Source of the DNA: JAOPZW01 sp963764585
GTDB taxonomy: Bacteria; Actinomycetota; Thermoleophilia; Solirubrobacterales; Solirubrobacteraceae
DNA length: 64,000 bases
Assembly (NCBI GenBank): GCA_963764585.1
Contig: CAVXTB010000006.1
Location: 124,001-188,000 of the forward strand
Reading direction: 5' to 3'
Every line of letters begins with the position of its first letter. Position 1 is the stretch's first letter. A model generated the notes under the pieces. It was given only the letters and a program-made list of their open reading frames with translations. It was not told the DNA's origin and searched no databases. Of this stretch, positions 1-8,057 are shown piece after piece. A program made the position numbers and the translations under genes.

Positions 1-492
1 GTCGCGCACGGGGTCCGACGTCATGACCGTGACGTGGTCGACCTGGCGGGGGGCGATGCCGCGCGGCGCGTAGCGCTGCGGGCGGTCGGGGACCGGCGAC
101 TGCATCTCCGGCGGGGCGATGTAGGCCTCGTTCTCCCAGAAGAGCTCGTGCACCTGACCGCCGGGCCCGCGGTAGCGGTAGGCGGGCCCGTGACCGACCG
201 AGCCCTCGAACCAGCCTTGGCCGGCGCCGGCGGCGTCGACGCGCTCGATCGCGGTCTGCAGGTCCTCCGGGCTCCAGGTACGCCAGCCGATGTGACCGAG
301 CCCGGGCTGCGGGGCCTCCGTCAGCTGCAGGCTGTGGTGCGACCATTCGCCCCAGCCGCGCAGGTAGGCCGAGCTGCCGGCCTGACCGGACTCCTCGAGG
401 CCGAGCACCTCCTTGTAGAAGCGCAGCGATTCCTCCGGCTTGGGGGTCAGGACCTCCACGTGGGCCAGGTGTGCGATGAGACGCTTGGACAT
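1..492 (-). CDS. VOC-family extradiol ring-cleavage dioxygenase (partial, runs off left edge)
   Basis: The reading frame opens at an ATG at 492, preceded on the minus strand by a GGAGGAG ribosome site, and stays open to base 1, giving 164 codons without a stop. The product begins MSKRLIAHLAHVEV and shows two vicinal-oxygen-chelate repeats. The second repeat starts VDHVTVM, and its His is residue 153, the same number as the first iron ligand of catechol 2,3-dioxygenase. The other iron ligands (His, Glu) would lie beyond the window. Family knowledge: such enzymes open catecholic rings next to the hydroxyls. The gene diverges from an FAH-hydrolase operon, which would suit a downstream step of the same pathway. 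The exact substrate is not readable. A glyoxalase-like non-dioxygenase VOC protein is the main alternative. Confidence 0.8.
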   Translation of the reverse strand, partial: MSKRLIAHLAHVEVLTPKPEESLRFYKEVLGLEESGQAGSSAYLRGWGEWSHHSLQLTEAPQPGLGHIGWRTWSPEDLQTAIERVDAAGAGQGWFEGSVGHGPAYRYRGPGGQVHELFWENEAYIAPPEMQSPVPDRPQRYAPRGIAPRQVDHVTVMTSDPVRD

Positions 493-545
493 GTCTCCTC
501 CGGATCTGCGGGACGCAGTTCACCCTCCCGCATGACGATGCCCGA

Positions 546-574
546 ACGGTATCCACCTTCAGTATCTACGTCAA
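546..574 (-). promoter_or_regulatory. Candidate promoter for the VOC dioxygenase
   Basis: On the minus strand TTGACG (574-569) is followed after 17 bases by TACCGT (551-546), a good match to an actinobacterial housekeeping promoter. Transcription would start about 45 bases before the ATG at 492. The surrounding 540-640 patch is visibly richer in A/T than the rest of the region. Inferred from sequence only. Confidence 0.45.
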
Positions 575-597
575 GCAAGTCAATGTCTATAGCCATC

Positions 598-627
598 TTG
601 ACGGCATTCAAATGATCTGGATACACT
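598..627 (+). promoter_or_regulatory. Candidate promoter for the FAH-SnoaL-cupin-cyclase operon
   Basis: TTGACG (598-603), an 18-base spacer and TACACT (622-627) precede the ATG at 665. With the oppositely facing promoter at 546-574 this forms a compact divergent control region. A short CTATAG palindrome lies between the two -35 elements and could be a regulator site; no regulator gene is adjacent. Confidence 0.45.
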
Positions 628-664
628 TCGCCATTCGCATGGGACCAACGTCGAGGACGACCCG

Positions 665-1681
665 ATGACCCCCACTCGCTTCGCGCTCGGGACCTTCGCC
701 GCGCCCGACGGACGGGCGTTCGCCGGCATGGTCCTGGGCGAGCGGGTCAGCGAGCTCGCGGCGCACCTCGGCGACGGGGTCACCGTGCGCGGGCTCCTCG
801 ACGACTGGCCGCGGACGGTCGAGCGCCTCCAGGACCTCGCCGACCGCCTGGCATCCGCGGCCGGCGACCACGACCTCGACGCGCTGCGGCCGCTGCCGCC
901 CGTGCAGCCCGCGGGGCAGGTCTTCCAGGCGGGCGCCAACTACCGCCAGCACGTGCTCGACCTGATGGCGGGTGCGGCGCGGCGCGACGACAGCTCCGAC
1001 GGGCTGACCGCCGCCGACCGCGAGCGCGCGCGCGAGGAGCTCGACCAGCGGGCGCGCTCGGGGCGGCCCTTCGTGTTCCTGGGCTCCGGGCACGCCATGG
1101 TCGGCGCGCGCGACGACGTCGTCCTTCCCGGCGACTCCAACCAGCACGACTGGGAGCTCGAGCTGGCCGCGGTCATCGGCCGCCCGGCGCGACGGGTTCC
1201 CCGCGACGAGGCGCTCGGCGTCGTCGCCGGCTACACGATCTGCAACGACCTCACGACACGCGACGCGCTCATCCGCCCCGACGCGCGCGAGCTCGGGCTC
1301 GACTGGCTCGCGGGCAAGAACGCGCCGACCTTCCTGCCAACCGGGCCGCTCCTGGTCCCGTCCGCGCACGTCGGCGATCCGATGGACCTGCGCATCACGT
1401 TGCGCGTCAACGGCCGCACGATGCAGGACGAGAGCACCGCCGACATGCTCTTCGACGTCGCCGAGCTGATCGAGCACATCTCGACCGTCGCGCAGCTGCG
1501 CCCCGGCGACATGGTCCTCACGGGATCGCCCGCCGGGAACGGCGCCTCGCACGGCATCTTCCTGCGGCCCGGCGACGTGATGGAAGGCGAGGTCACCGGG
1601 CTGGGCGCGCAGCGCAACCGCTGCGTCGCCGAGGGCGTGCGGGCCGCTGCGCCCGCGAGCGAGGCGGGGGCCGCGGCGTGA
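665..1681 (+). CDS. Fumarylacetoacetate hydrolase (FAH) family protein
   Basis: A 338-residue protein with the FAH C-terminal fold. The metal-binding acidic residues are visible in HDWELELAAVIG (about residue 160) and in the NDLTTRD segment; the late GDMVLTGSPAGNG motif is typical of this superfamily. Family members hydrolyse or decarboxylate acylpyruvates and 2-oxo-hept-3-ene-1,7-dioates after meta ring cleavage, using Mg or Mn in the cytosol. It is first in a four-gene operon whose genes overlap by four bases each, and it faces away from a ring-cleavage dioxygenase, which supports a role in a meta-cleavage route. Whether it acts as hydrolase, decarboxylase or isomerase cannot be told from sequence. 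Confidence 0.85.
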   Translation: MTPTRFALGTFAAPDGRAFAGMVLGERVSELAAHLGDGVTVRGLLDDWPRTVERLQDLADRLASAAGDHDLDALRPLPPVQPAGQVFQAGANYRQHVLDLMAGAARRDDSSDGLTAADRERAREELDQRARSGRPFVFLGSGHAMVGARDDVVLPGDSNQHDWELELAAVIGRPARRVPRDEALGVVAGYTICNDLTTRDALIRPDARELGLDWLAGKNAPTFLPTGPLLVPSAHVGDPMDLRITLRVNGRTMQDESTADMLFDVAELIEHISTVAQLRPGDMVLTGSPAGNGASHGIFLRPGDVMEGEVTGLGAQRNRCVAEGVRAAAPASEAGAAA

Positions 1682-2142
1682 CCACCGACGCGCGCCTGCA
1701 GCGGCTGCTCGACGAGGCCGAGATCCGCGATCTTCTGCTGGGCTTCGCGCGCGCGCTCGACAGCAAGGACTGGGACGGCTACGCGAACACGTTCACCGAG
1801 GACGGCGTGTTCGAGATCCTCGGCCAGCGCCGCGTCGGCCGCGCCGAGATCGCCGCGGGCCCGGCGCGCGACCTGACGCGCTTCGACCGCACGCAGCACT
1901 TCTCGACGAACCACGTGATCGCGATCGACGGCGACGTCGCCGCGGCGCAGTCCTACGTCCTCGGCGTGCACCTCCCCGACGCCGGGCAGCCCGCGCTGCA
2001 CGCCGACGTCGGCGGGACGTATCGCTGCGAGTGCCGCCGCACCGACGAGGGCTGGAGGTTCAGCCACGTGGCGCTCGAGGTGTGGTGGAGCGCGGGCGCC
2101 GCGTTCGGCATCGAGGACGCGCCCGCGCCCGCGGGGCGATGA
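1678..2142 (+). CDS. SnoaL-like / NTF2-fold protein
   Basis: 154 residues starting with GTG inside the stop of the FAH gene (GTGA overlap), so translation is probably coupled. The sequence has the SnoaL-like pattern: an N-terminal helix IRDLLLGFARALDSKDWDGY, then the FTEDGVFEI strand and a long curved sheet. Members of this fold act as isomerases, dehydratases or small subunits of ring-hydroxylating enzymes; no catalytic assignment is possible here. Its place in the operon suggests handling of the same aromatic-derived intermediate. Confidence 0.75.
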   Translation: MTTDARLQRLLDEAEIRDLLLGFARALDSKDWDGYANTFTEDGVFEILGQRRVGRAEIAAGPARDLTRFDRTQHFSTNHVIAIDGDVAAAQSYVLGVHLPDAGQPALHADVGGTYRCECRRTDEGWRFSHVALEVWWSAGAAFGIEDAPAPAGR

Positions 2143-2471
2143 GCGAGGAGACGCCGTTTCCCGGCGTGCGCCGGCGGACGCTGCACTCCGAGCAGGCCAC
2201 CGTCGCCGAGTACGCCTTCGATCCGGGCGCGCGCTTTCCGCTGCACCACCACCCGCAGGAGCAGATCACGCTCGTGCAGGAGGGCAGCGTGGAGTTCATC
2301 GCCGGCGGGCGTACGCAACGGCTCGCGGCGGGCGAGTGGTCCGTCATCGCCGGCGGCGTCGAGCACGGGATCCGCGCCGGCGAGCAGGGCGCGCGCTTCC
2401 TCGCCGTGCTCGTCCCGCGGCGAGGGCCGGGCGAGACCTACACGATCACAGACCGGGAGCCCCAACCATGA
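2139..2471 (+). CDS. Cupin-domain protein
   Basis: The ATG at 2139 overlaps the upstream stop (ATGA) and gives a 110-residue single cupin; a longer upstream opening has no support. Cupin motif 1 is visible as PLHHHPQEQITLVQEGSVEF and motif 2 as GEWSVIAGGVEHGIRAGE, with His and Glu ligands for a divalent metal. Small cupins in catabolic operons serve as metal-dependent isomerases, dioxygenases or sensors. The substrate is unknown, and co-transcription with FAH and cyclase genes is inferred from the overlaps. Confidence 0.8.
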   Translation: MSEETPFPGVRRRTLHSEQATVAEYAFDPGARFPLHHHPQEQITLVQEGSVEFIAGGRTQRLAAGEWSVIAGGVEHGIRAGEQGARFLAVLVPRRGPGETYTITDREPQP

Positions 2472-3298
2472 CGTCCGAGGCCTTCGCGTTCGGTGGCCGC
2501 GGCGTGCGGGTCATCGACCTCAGCCAGCGCCTGAGCAACGCGACGAGCGGCTTCGAGCCGATGCCGCACACGATCGAGTACTCCGACCATCGCGACACGA
2601 TCGCGGTCACCGAGCAGTGGTTGGGCGTGGGCGCCGAGCACTGGCGCGACGGGCTCGTGTGGGCCTCGGAGCGGGTGACGCTGACGACCCATTCGGGAAC
2701 ACACGTCGACGCGCCCTACCACTACCACCCGACCTCCGGCGGCCGGCCGGCGCGCACGATCGACGAGGTGCCGTTCCGGTGGCTCATGGGCGACGGGGTC
2801 GTGCTCGACCTGCACCACTGCGATCGCGTGGCGGGCATCCGCGAGGCAGACGTGCGCGGCGAGCTGGACCGCATCGGCCACCGGCTCAAGCCCTACGACA
2901 TCGTGCTCGTGCGCACCGACGTCAGCCGGCACTTCGACGAGCCCGGCTACGACCTGAGCCATCCCGGCCTGCGACGCGACGCGACGGCGTGGCTCGTTGC
3001 GCAGGGCGTCAAGCTGATCGGGATCGACGCGTGGGGCATCGATCGCCCGTTCGACCTCATGGCGGCGGAGGCGCTCGCCGGCGACGACGCGCAGCTCTGG
3101 GAGTCGCATAAGTTCGGCGCCGAGCACGAGTACTGCCAGATCGAGAAGCTCTGCAACCTCGACGCGCTGCCCGTGCCGTTCGGCTTCCAGGTCCTGGCTC
3201 TCCCGATTCGCCTGGAGCGCGCGAGCGCCGCGTGGGCTCGCGTCGTCGCGCTCGTCAGCGATGACGCTTCAAGCCCGCGCAACCCTCTCCAGCGCTGA
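2468..3298 (+). CDS. Cyclase-family metal-dependent hydrolase (KynB/isatin-hydrolase-like)
   Basis: 276 residues starting at the ATG at 2468, overlapping the cupin stop by four bases. The signature HSGTHVDAPYHYH (about residues 77-89) is the metal-binding motif of the Cyclase family (PF04199), which contains kynurenine formamidases, isatin hydrolases and related amide or lactone hydrolases. A later motif, IGIDAWGIDRP, is also typical. It is longer than bacterial KynB (about 210 residues) and nearer in size to the larger cyclase subgroup. No kynureninase or tryptophan dioxygenase is nearby, so formamidase activity is not implied. It closes the ring-cleavage operon. Confidence 0.8.
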   Translation: MTSEAFAFGGRGVRVIDLSQRLSNATSGFEPMPHTIEYSDHRDTIAVTEQWLGVGAEHWRDGLVWASERVTLTTHSGTHVDAPYHYHPTSGGRPARTIDEVPFRWLMGDGVVLDLHHCDRVAGIREADVRGELDRIGHRLKPYDIVLVRTDVSRHFDEPGYDLSHPGLRRDATAWLVAQGVKLIGIDAWGIDRPFDLMAAEALAGDDAQLWESHKFGAEHEYCQIEKLCNLDALPVPFGFQVLALPIRLERASAAWARVVALVSDDASSPRNPLQR

Positions 3299-3334
3299 GT
3301 GGCGGGGCGCGGGGGAGACGCCTAACGTGGGCGC

Positions 3335-3760
3335 ATGGCCTCCGACAAAAGCGCGATGGGCGAACGAGTGGTGACGCGCCTGCACGCCGCCATGAACGCC
3401 CACGACCTCGAGGCGTTCGTCGCCTGCTTCGAAGAGGACTACGACAGCGTGCAGCCCGCCCACCCCGACCGGGCGTTTCGCGGGCGCGAGCAGGTCCGCG
3501 CGAACTGGTCGGCGGTGTTCAGCGGGGTTCCCGACTTCCACGCCGAGCTCATCCGCGTCGACGCGGTGGGCGACATGGCCTGGACCGAGTGGCGCTGGGA
3601 GGGAACGCAGACCGATGGCGGGCGGCTCGACATGGCGGGCGTGATCGTGTTCGGCGTGCGCGATGACCGTGTCGCGTGGGCGCGTCTCTACGTCGAGCCG
3701 GTCGAGGAAGCCGGCGCAGGCATCGACGCCGCGGTGCGTGACATGACCGCTGAGCAGTGA
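3335..3760 (+). CDS. SnoaL-like polyketide cyclase / ketosteroid-isomerase-fold protein
   Basis: 141 residues with the NTF2-like pattern: a helix VVTRLHAAMNAHDLEAFVACF, then YDSVQPAHPDRAFRGREQVRANW, closely resembling small SnoaL-domain proteins. A TAACGT element lies six bases before the ATG, so the transcript may be leaderless and independent of the upstream operon, which ends 36 bases earlier. The function is unassigned, as for most members of this fold. Confidence 0.7.
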   Translation: MASDKSAMGERVVTRLHAAMNAHDLEAFVACFEEDYDSVQPAHPDRAFRGREQVRANWSAVFSGVPDFHAELIRVDAVGDMAWTEWRWEGTQTDGGRLDMAGVIVFGVRDDRVAWARLYVEPVEEAGAGIDAAVRDMTAEQ

Positions 3761-3784
3761 TCGATCGTGCCTGTGATCAGCAGC

Positions 3785-3937
3785 TCACGAGCCCTCGCGG
3801 GCGGCGCGTCGTGCGCGGCGCACGGCGCGATAGCGCGCGCCGATCCCGAAGTAGCGGGCGAGCTCGCGGCCGTTGGTGAGGTACACGGCCCAGCCATGGG
3901 GGATGGGGGCGATCACGATGCCGAGGCCGGCGGTCAT
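3785..3937 (-). CDS. Small hypothetical protein coupled to the PAP2 gene
   Basis: A 50-codon frame whose ATG (3937) overlaps the stop of the upstream PAP2 gene as ATGA. The product has a hydrophobic N-terminal half (AGLGIVIAPIPHGWAVYLTNG) and a very basic C-terminal half with many Arg residues. I do not recognise a family. The start-stop overlap is the main reason to believe it is translated. Confidence 0.45.
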   Translation of the reverse strand: MTAGLGIVIAPIPHGWAVYLTNGRELARYFGIGARYRAVRRARRAAREGS

Positions 3938-4656
3938 GCCGGGGCTCCCTGGAGGGCGGGTGCGGTGAGACGGGTGCGCACGCGCCCGGCGGCGAAGCCC
4001 GCGCCCGTGACGAGCAGGCCGGCGATCACGTCGAAGACGTAGTGGTTGCCGGTGGCGAGGACCGCGAGCGTCACCAGCGGACCCCACAGCAGCGCGAGGG
4101 CCTTCGCCCATGGCGCGCGCAGCGCCGCCGCCGCGGCGACGCCGATGGCGAACGCGAAGCCCACGTGCAGGCTCGGCACGGCGGCGAACGGGTTGTAGAA
4201 GAGCGTCGAGCGGCCGGTCAGGCCGACGCCGGCCTGGCGGCTGACCGTGTCGACGATGCCGATCCCCGCCAGGCGCGGCGGGGCGACCGGGAACAGGGCG
4301 AAGATCGGCACCGCGATCAGCCAGGTGGCGATGACGGTGTCGCGCAGCCGGCGATAGACGGGTCGCGAACGGCGGTAGAGCCAAACGAGCGTGGCGGGTA
4401 GGACGACGAGCTGGGCGGCGAGGTAGACGTTGCTGAGCACCCAGCTCACGGTCGCGGCGTCGAAGGCGCGCTGGACCGACGCCTCGATCCCGACGTGGGC
4501 CGAGCGCTCGAGGTCGATCACCCAGTCGGCGTGCGCGCGTGCGTTGTCCAGGTCGCCGGAGAAGATCCAGCGTGCAGCGTCGTAGACGAGGTAGGCGGCG
4601 AGGAAGACGAGGAGCTGCGCCCGAGCGCCGCGGCGGAGGGAGGGGAGGTGCGACAT
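3934..4656 (-). CDS. PAP2-superfamily membrane phosphatase / phosphotransferase
   Basis: Read from the ATG at 4656 (MSHLPSLRR), 240 residues; a TTG at 4701 in frame would add 15 residues but lacks a ribosome site. Several membrane segments are apparent. The PAP2 active-site signatures are AAVPSLHVGFA and ATGNHYVFDVIAG, whose two His residues form the phospho-transfer pair. The PSLH rather than PSGH form is typical of the inositolphosphotransferase or lipid-phosphate branch found in actinobacteria. Likely substrates are lipid phosphates or polyprenyl phosphates at the membrane. It is divergent from a TetR regulator that may control it. Confidence 0.8.
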   Translation of the reverse strand: MSHLPSLRRGARAQLLVFLAAYLVYDAARWIFSGDLDNARAHADWVIDLERSAHVGIEASVQRAFDAATVSWVLSNVYLAAQLVVLPATLVWLYRRSRPVYRRLRDTVIATWLIAVPIFALFPVAPPRLAGIGIVDTVSRQAGVGLTGRSTLFYNPFAAVPSLHVGFAFAIGVAAAAALRAPWAKALALLWGPLVTLAVLATGNHYVFDVIAGLLVTGAGFAAGRVRTRLTAPALQGAPA

Positions 4657-4729
4657 GGCGGTAAGCGGAGGTGTGGGCTCAAAGTGGAGGGCGGATCTCA
4701 AGTTCTATGAGGCCAGGGTAGCACGGAAC

Positions 4730-4746
4730 TGGAGATCGATCCTCCA
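4730..4746. promoter_or_regulatory. Inverted repeat, candidate TetR operator
   Basis: TGGAG and CTCCA flank a seven-base centre (ATCGATC), giving a 17-bp near-palindrome 21 bases upstream of the TetR start. A TATCGT -10-like element at 4754-4759 follows, eight bases before the ATG. Position and symmetry fit autoregulation and control of the divergent PAP2 gene; this is inference. Confidence 0.35.
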
Positions 4747-4767
4747 TTTGCGCTATCGTCACGCGCC

Positions 4768-5340
4768 ATGAGCACTGCTGCCGTCCGGCCGCTGCGCCGC
4801 GACGCCGAGCGCAACCGCCACCGCATCCTCGAAGCGGCAGCCCAGGCGTTCGCCGAGCGCGGGCTCGGCATCACGATGGACGACATCGCCGAGTACGCCG
4901 ACGTCGGCGTGGGCACGGTCTACCGGCGCTTCCCGAACAAGCAGGCGCTCATCGAGGCGCTCTTCGAGGAGCGGATGACCGAGCTCGTCGAGCTGGCCGA
5001 GAGCGCAGTGGCGCAGGACGACCCGTGGGAGGCGCTCGTCGGCTTCATCGAGCGCGCGCAGGCGCTGCAGGCCGAGAACCGCGCGCTCAAGGAGCTCGTG
5101 CTCGGCGCGGGGCAGGGGTGCGAGCGCGTCGTCTGCGCGCGCGAGCGGCTCGCGCCGCTGGCCAGTGCGCTCGTCAGGCGCGCGCGGGCGGCAGGTCAGC
5201 TGCGGCCGGACGTCGAGGGCTCGGACCTGCAGCTCATCCAGATCATGCTCGGCGCCGTCGTCGACCACACCGACGACGGCGACGACGAGACGTGGCGGCG
5301 CATGCTGGCGATCGTCGTCGACGGCCTGCGGGCGCGCTGA
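4768..5340 (+). CDS. TetR/AcrR-family transcriptional regulator
   Basis: 190 residues. The N-terminal helix-turn-helix reads RHRILEAAAQAFAERG, then TMDDIAEYADVGVGTVYRRF, a textbook TetR DNA-binding domain at about residues 15-60. The C-terminal half is helical and of the kind that binds small ligands. TetR proteins usually repress their own and a neighbouring gene; the divergent PAP2 gene, with an inverted repeat between, is the natural target. The ligand is unknown. Confidence 0.9.
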   Translation: MSTAAVRPLRRDAERNRHRILEAAAQAFAERGLGITMDDIAEYADVGVGTVYRRFPNKQALIEALFEERMTELVELAESAVAQDDPWEALVGFIERAQALQAENRALKELVLGAGQGCERVVCARERLAPLASALVRRARAAGQLRPDVEGSDLQLIQIMLGAVVDHTDDGDDETWRRMLAIVVDGLRAR

Positions 5341-5346
5341 GCGCGC

Positions 5347-6996
5347 TCAGATCGGCGACGACGGCCGCGCGAGCCCCTCGGCGAGGTCGCCGAACCCGGG
5401 CGCGACGATCGCCCCGGGCTGGGCGATGAGCTCCTCGGCGACGACCGCTTCGGTGGTCAGCATCAGCGCCGCCACCGACGCGGCGTGCTCGAGGCTCAGC
5501 CGGGTGACGCGGACCGGATCGATGACCCCCTTGGCGAAGAGGTCGCCGAAGTCGCCGGTGAGCGCGTCGAGGCCGTGGCCGTCGGGCATCGCGCGGACCT
5601 GGTCGATCGCGGCCTGGCCGTCGTAGCCGGCGTTGGAGGCGATCCAGTACAGCGGCTCGGAGAGGACGCTGCGAACGACGTCGACGCCGCGCCCGTACTC
5701 GCCCTCCTGGCGCAGCGCGTCGAGCGCCGGGGCGCTGCGCAGCAGCGCGGTGCCGCCGCCGGCGACGACGCCCTCGGCGACGGCCGCCTGCGTGGCCGCG
5801 AGCGCCCCCTGCGTCCGTCGCATGCGCTCGTTGAGCACGACCTCGGTAGGTGCCCCCACGCGGATGACGGCAAGCCGCAGCGCCAGGCGCGCCAGGCGCT
5901 CCTGGAGCACCTCGACGTCGCGCTCCTGCGAGGCGCGCGCGAGCTCGGCGCGGATCTCCGACAGGCGCGCCTCGACCGCCTCGCGGGTGCCGGCGCCCTC
6001 GATGAACGTCGTCGAGTCGGCGGTGACGATCACCCTGCGGGCGCGCCCGAACGACTCGGCACGCACATAGGCGAGGGTCAGCCCGGCCTCCTCGGCGATC
6101 ACCTGGCCGCCGGTGAAGGCGGCGAGGTCGCCGAGGTGATGGATGCGCCGGTGGCCGAAGCCCGGCGCGCGGATCGCGACGGCCTCGATCGTGCGGTGCT
6201 GGTTGTTGGCGACCAGCATCCCCAGCGCGGACCCGTCGACCTTCTCGGCCAGGATGACCAGCGGGCGCGGCGCCTTCATCACCTGGTCGAGCGCGGGCAG
6301 CAGGTCGTTGGGGTGCGAGACGGGCTTGTTCGTCATGAGGATGTAGGGGTCCTCGAAGACGGTCTCCATGCGCTCGCGGTCGCGCACCATGTAGGGCGAG
6401 ACCCAGCCGTTCTCGACGTGCATGCCCTCGACGAAGTCCACGGCGATGCCGGGGGCGTCGGACTCCTCGATCGAGACGACGCCCTCGGCGCCGACGCGCT
6501 GCAGGGCGTCGGCCACGGCGTTGCCGATGACCTCGTCCTCCTTGGCCGCGATCGTCGCGATGTGGGCGAGCTGCGCGCGCCCGGCTACGGGCCGCGACAC
6601 GCGCTGCAGCTCGGCGACGAGGCAGGCGGTCGCCTCCTCGATGCCGCGCCGCAGGAGCATCGGGTTGGCGCCCTCGTCGAGCGCGCGCATGCCTTCGCGC
6701 ACGATGGCCTGGGCGAGCAGCGTGGCGGTCGTCGTGCCGTCGCCCGTCATGTCCGAGGTCTTGTTGGCGACCTCGCGGACGAGCTGCGCGCCCATGTTCT
6801 TGAACTGGTCTGAGAGCTCGATCTCGCGGGCGATCGAGACGCCGTCGTTGGTGATGGTCGGCGCGCCCGTCAGGCGCTCGAGCACGACGTTGCGCCCCTT
6901 CGGGCCAAGCGTCACCTTCACCGTGTTGGCCAGCTCGTCGACGCCGGCCTGCAGGAGCCGGCGGGCCTCGTGGTTGAAGTGCAGTCGCTTGCCCAT
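5347..6996 (-). CDS. groEL: GroEL-like chaperonin of the propane monooxygenase locus, catalytic Asp missing
   Basis: 549 residues from the ATG at 6996, with TAGGAGGAG upstream. Cpn60 motifs are clear: LGPKGRNVVLE, TITNDGVSIA, GDGTTTATLLAQAI and EGVVAGGGTALL. Asp51 and Asp86 match nucleotide/Mg residues D52 and D87 of E. coli GroEL. The catalytic D398, however, is Gly397 here (RTQGAL aligned without gaps to VEDAL). The usual C-terminal GGM repeats are absent and no groES is adjacent. Established knowledge: propane and related soluble diiron monooxygenase loci in Mycobacterium and Rhodococcus carry a dedicated GroEL-like protein (MimG type) needed to fold the hydroxylase. It ends the minus-strand operon, 11 bases after the alcohol dehydrogenase. 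The housekeeping GroEL is presumably elsewhere. Confidence 0.9.
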   Translation of the reverse strand: MGKRLHFNHEARRLLQAGVDELANTVKVTLGPKGRNVVLERLTGAPTITNDGVSIAREIELSDQFKNMGAQLVREVANKTSDMTGDGTTTATLLAQAIVREGMRALDEGANPMLLRRGIEEATACLVAELQRVSRPVAGRAQLAHIATIAAKEDEVIGNAVADALQRVGAEGVVSIEESDAPGIAVDFVEGMHVENGWVSPYMVRDRERMETVFEDPYILMTNKPVSHPNDLLPALDQVMKAPRPLVILAEKVDGSALGMLVANNQHRTIEAVAIRAPGFGHRRIHHLGDLAAFTGGQVIAEEAGLTLAYVRAESFGRARRVIVTADSTTFIEGAGTREAVEARLSEIRAELARASQERDVEVLQERLARLALRLAVIRVGAPTEVVLNERMRRTQGALAATQAAVAEGVVAGGGTALLRSAPALDALRQEGEYGRGVDVVRSVLSEPLYWIASNAGYDGQAAIDQVRAMPDGHGLDALTGDFGDLFAKGVIDPVRVTRLSLEHAASVAALMLTTEAVVAEELIAQPGAIVAPGFGDLAEGLARPSSPI

Positions 6997-7007
6997 CTGA
7001 GCTCCTC

Positions 7008-8057
7008 CTAGACGTTCGCCGTCACGCCGGCGGGCACGAGGATGCCGCGCCCCTGCAGCCGGCCGCCGTCGAGGTCGGCCATCGCGTCGTTGATCGCGTC
7101 GAGCGGGTAGGTGCTCGTGTGCAGCGTGACCTTGCCCTGCGCGGTCAGCGTCATCAGGTCCTGCAGGTCGACGTACGTTCCGACGAGGTTGCCGATGAAC
7201 GAGATCTCGCGCGAGATGACGTCGATCGTCGGGATGTCGATGTTCTGGCCGTAGCCGATGACGTAGTAGAAGCCGCCGTCCTGGATCATCGCCACGCCGT
7301 CCTCGACGGCGCCCTTCTCGCCGACGAAGTCGATGATCGCCTGCGCGCCGACGCCGTCGGTGAGCTCCATCACCGTGTCGACGTGCGACGAGCCCTCGAC
7401 CTTCACGGTGTGGTCGGCGCCCAGCTCGCGCGCGAGGTCGAGCGCCGGCTCGGACGGGTCGACGACGATGATCTCGGTCGGCGTGTAGGCCTTCAGGCAC
7501 TGGATGCCGATGTGGCCCAGCCCGCCGGCGCCGATGACGACGACCTTCGTGCCGGCGCCGAGCACTCCGATCGCCTTCTTGACCGCGTGGATCGCGGTGA
7601 GCCCCGCGTCGGCCAGCGCGGCGATCTCCGCCGGCTGCAGCGACGGGTCGAGCTTGACGACCGACCGCGCGCTCGTCAGCAGGAAGTCCGCGAAGCCGCC
7701 GTCGCGGTTGATGCCGGGGAACGAGCCGTTCTCGCAGTGCATGTCGTCGCCCGCGCGGCACGCGCGGCACAGCCCGCAGGTGATGAAGGGGTGCACGATG
7801 ACCGTGTCGCCGACCTCGACGTTGGTGACCGCCGAGCCGACCTCGTGGACCCAGCCGGCGTTCTCGTGCCCGGGCGTGTAGGGCAGCGTGACCTGGGACT
7901 TCTCGGCCCACTGCCCCTCCTGGATGTGCAGGTCGGTGCGGCACAGGCCGGCCGCGCCGATGCGCACGACGACGTCGAGCGGGCCGCTGACCTTCGGCTC
8001 GTCGACCTGGTCCAGCTTCAGCGGCTCGTGGTATGCGTGCAGACGAGCGGCCCTCAT
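7008..8057 (-). CDS. Zinc-dependent NAD(P) alcohol dehydrogenase (propanol oxidation)
   Basis: 349 residues from the ATG at 8057 after a GAGGAGG site. It is a medium-chain dehydrogenase: catalytic zinc ligands in GLCRTDLH and PGHENAGWV, the structural-zinc cysteine cluster CGLCRACRAGDDMHC, and the Rossmann motif GAGGLGHIG. In this conserved locus the enzyme is thought to oxidise the alcohol made by the monooxygenase, 2-propanol to acetone in the subterminal propane route. The start overlaps the DUF59 gene's stop by four bases. The alcohol preference cannot be read from sequence. Confidence 0.9.
   Translation of the reverse strand: MRAARLHAYHEPLKLDQVDEPKVSGPLDVVVRIGAAGLCRTDLHIQEGQWAEKSQVTLPYTPGHENAGWVHEVGSAVTNVEVGDTVIVHPFITCGLCRACRAGDDMHCENGSFPGINRDGGFADFLLTSARSVVKLDPSLQPAEIAALADAGLTAIHAVKKAIGVLGAGTKVVVIGAGGLGHIGIQCLKAYTPTEIIVVDPSEPALDLARELGADHTVKVEGSSHVDTVMELTDGVGAQAIIDFVGEKGAVEDGVAMIQDGGFYYVIGYGQNIDIPTIDVISREISFIGNLVGTYVDLQDLMTLTAQGKVTLHTSTYPLDAINDAMADLDGGRLQGRGILVPAGVTANV

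Noticed and set aside
4657..4701. TTG start at 4701 for the PAP2 protein
   Set aside because: No ribosome site, and it would add an unconserved polar stretch before the first Met that begins the natural N-terminus; kept only as an alternative.
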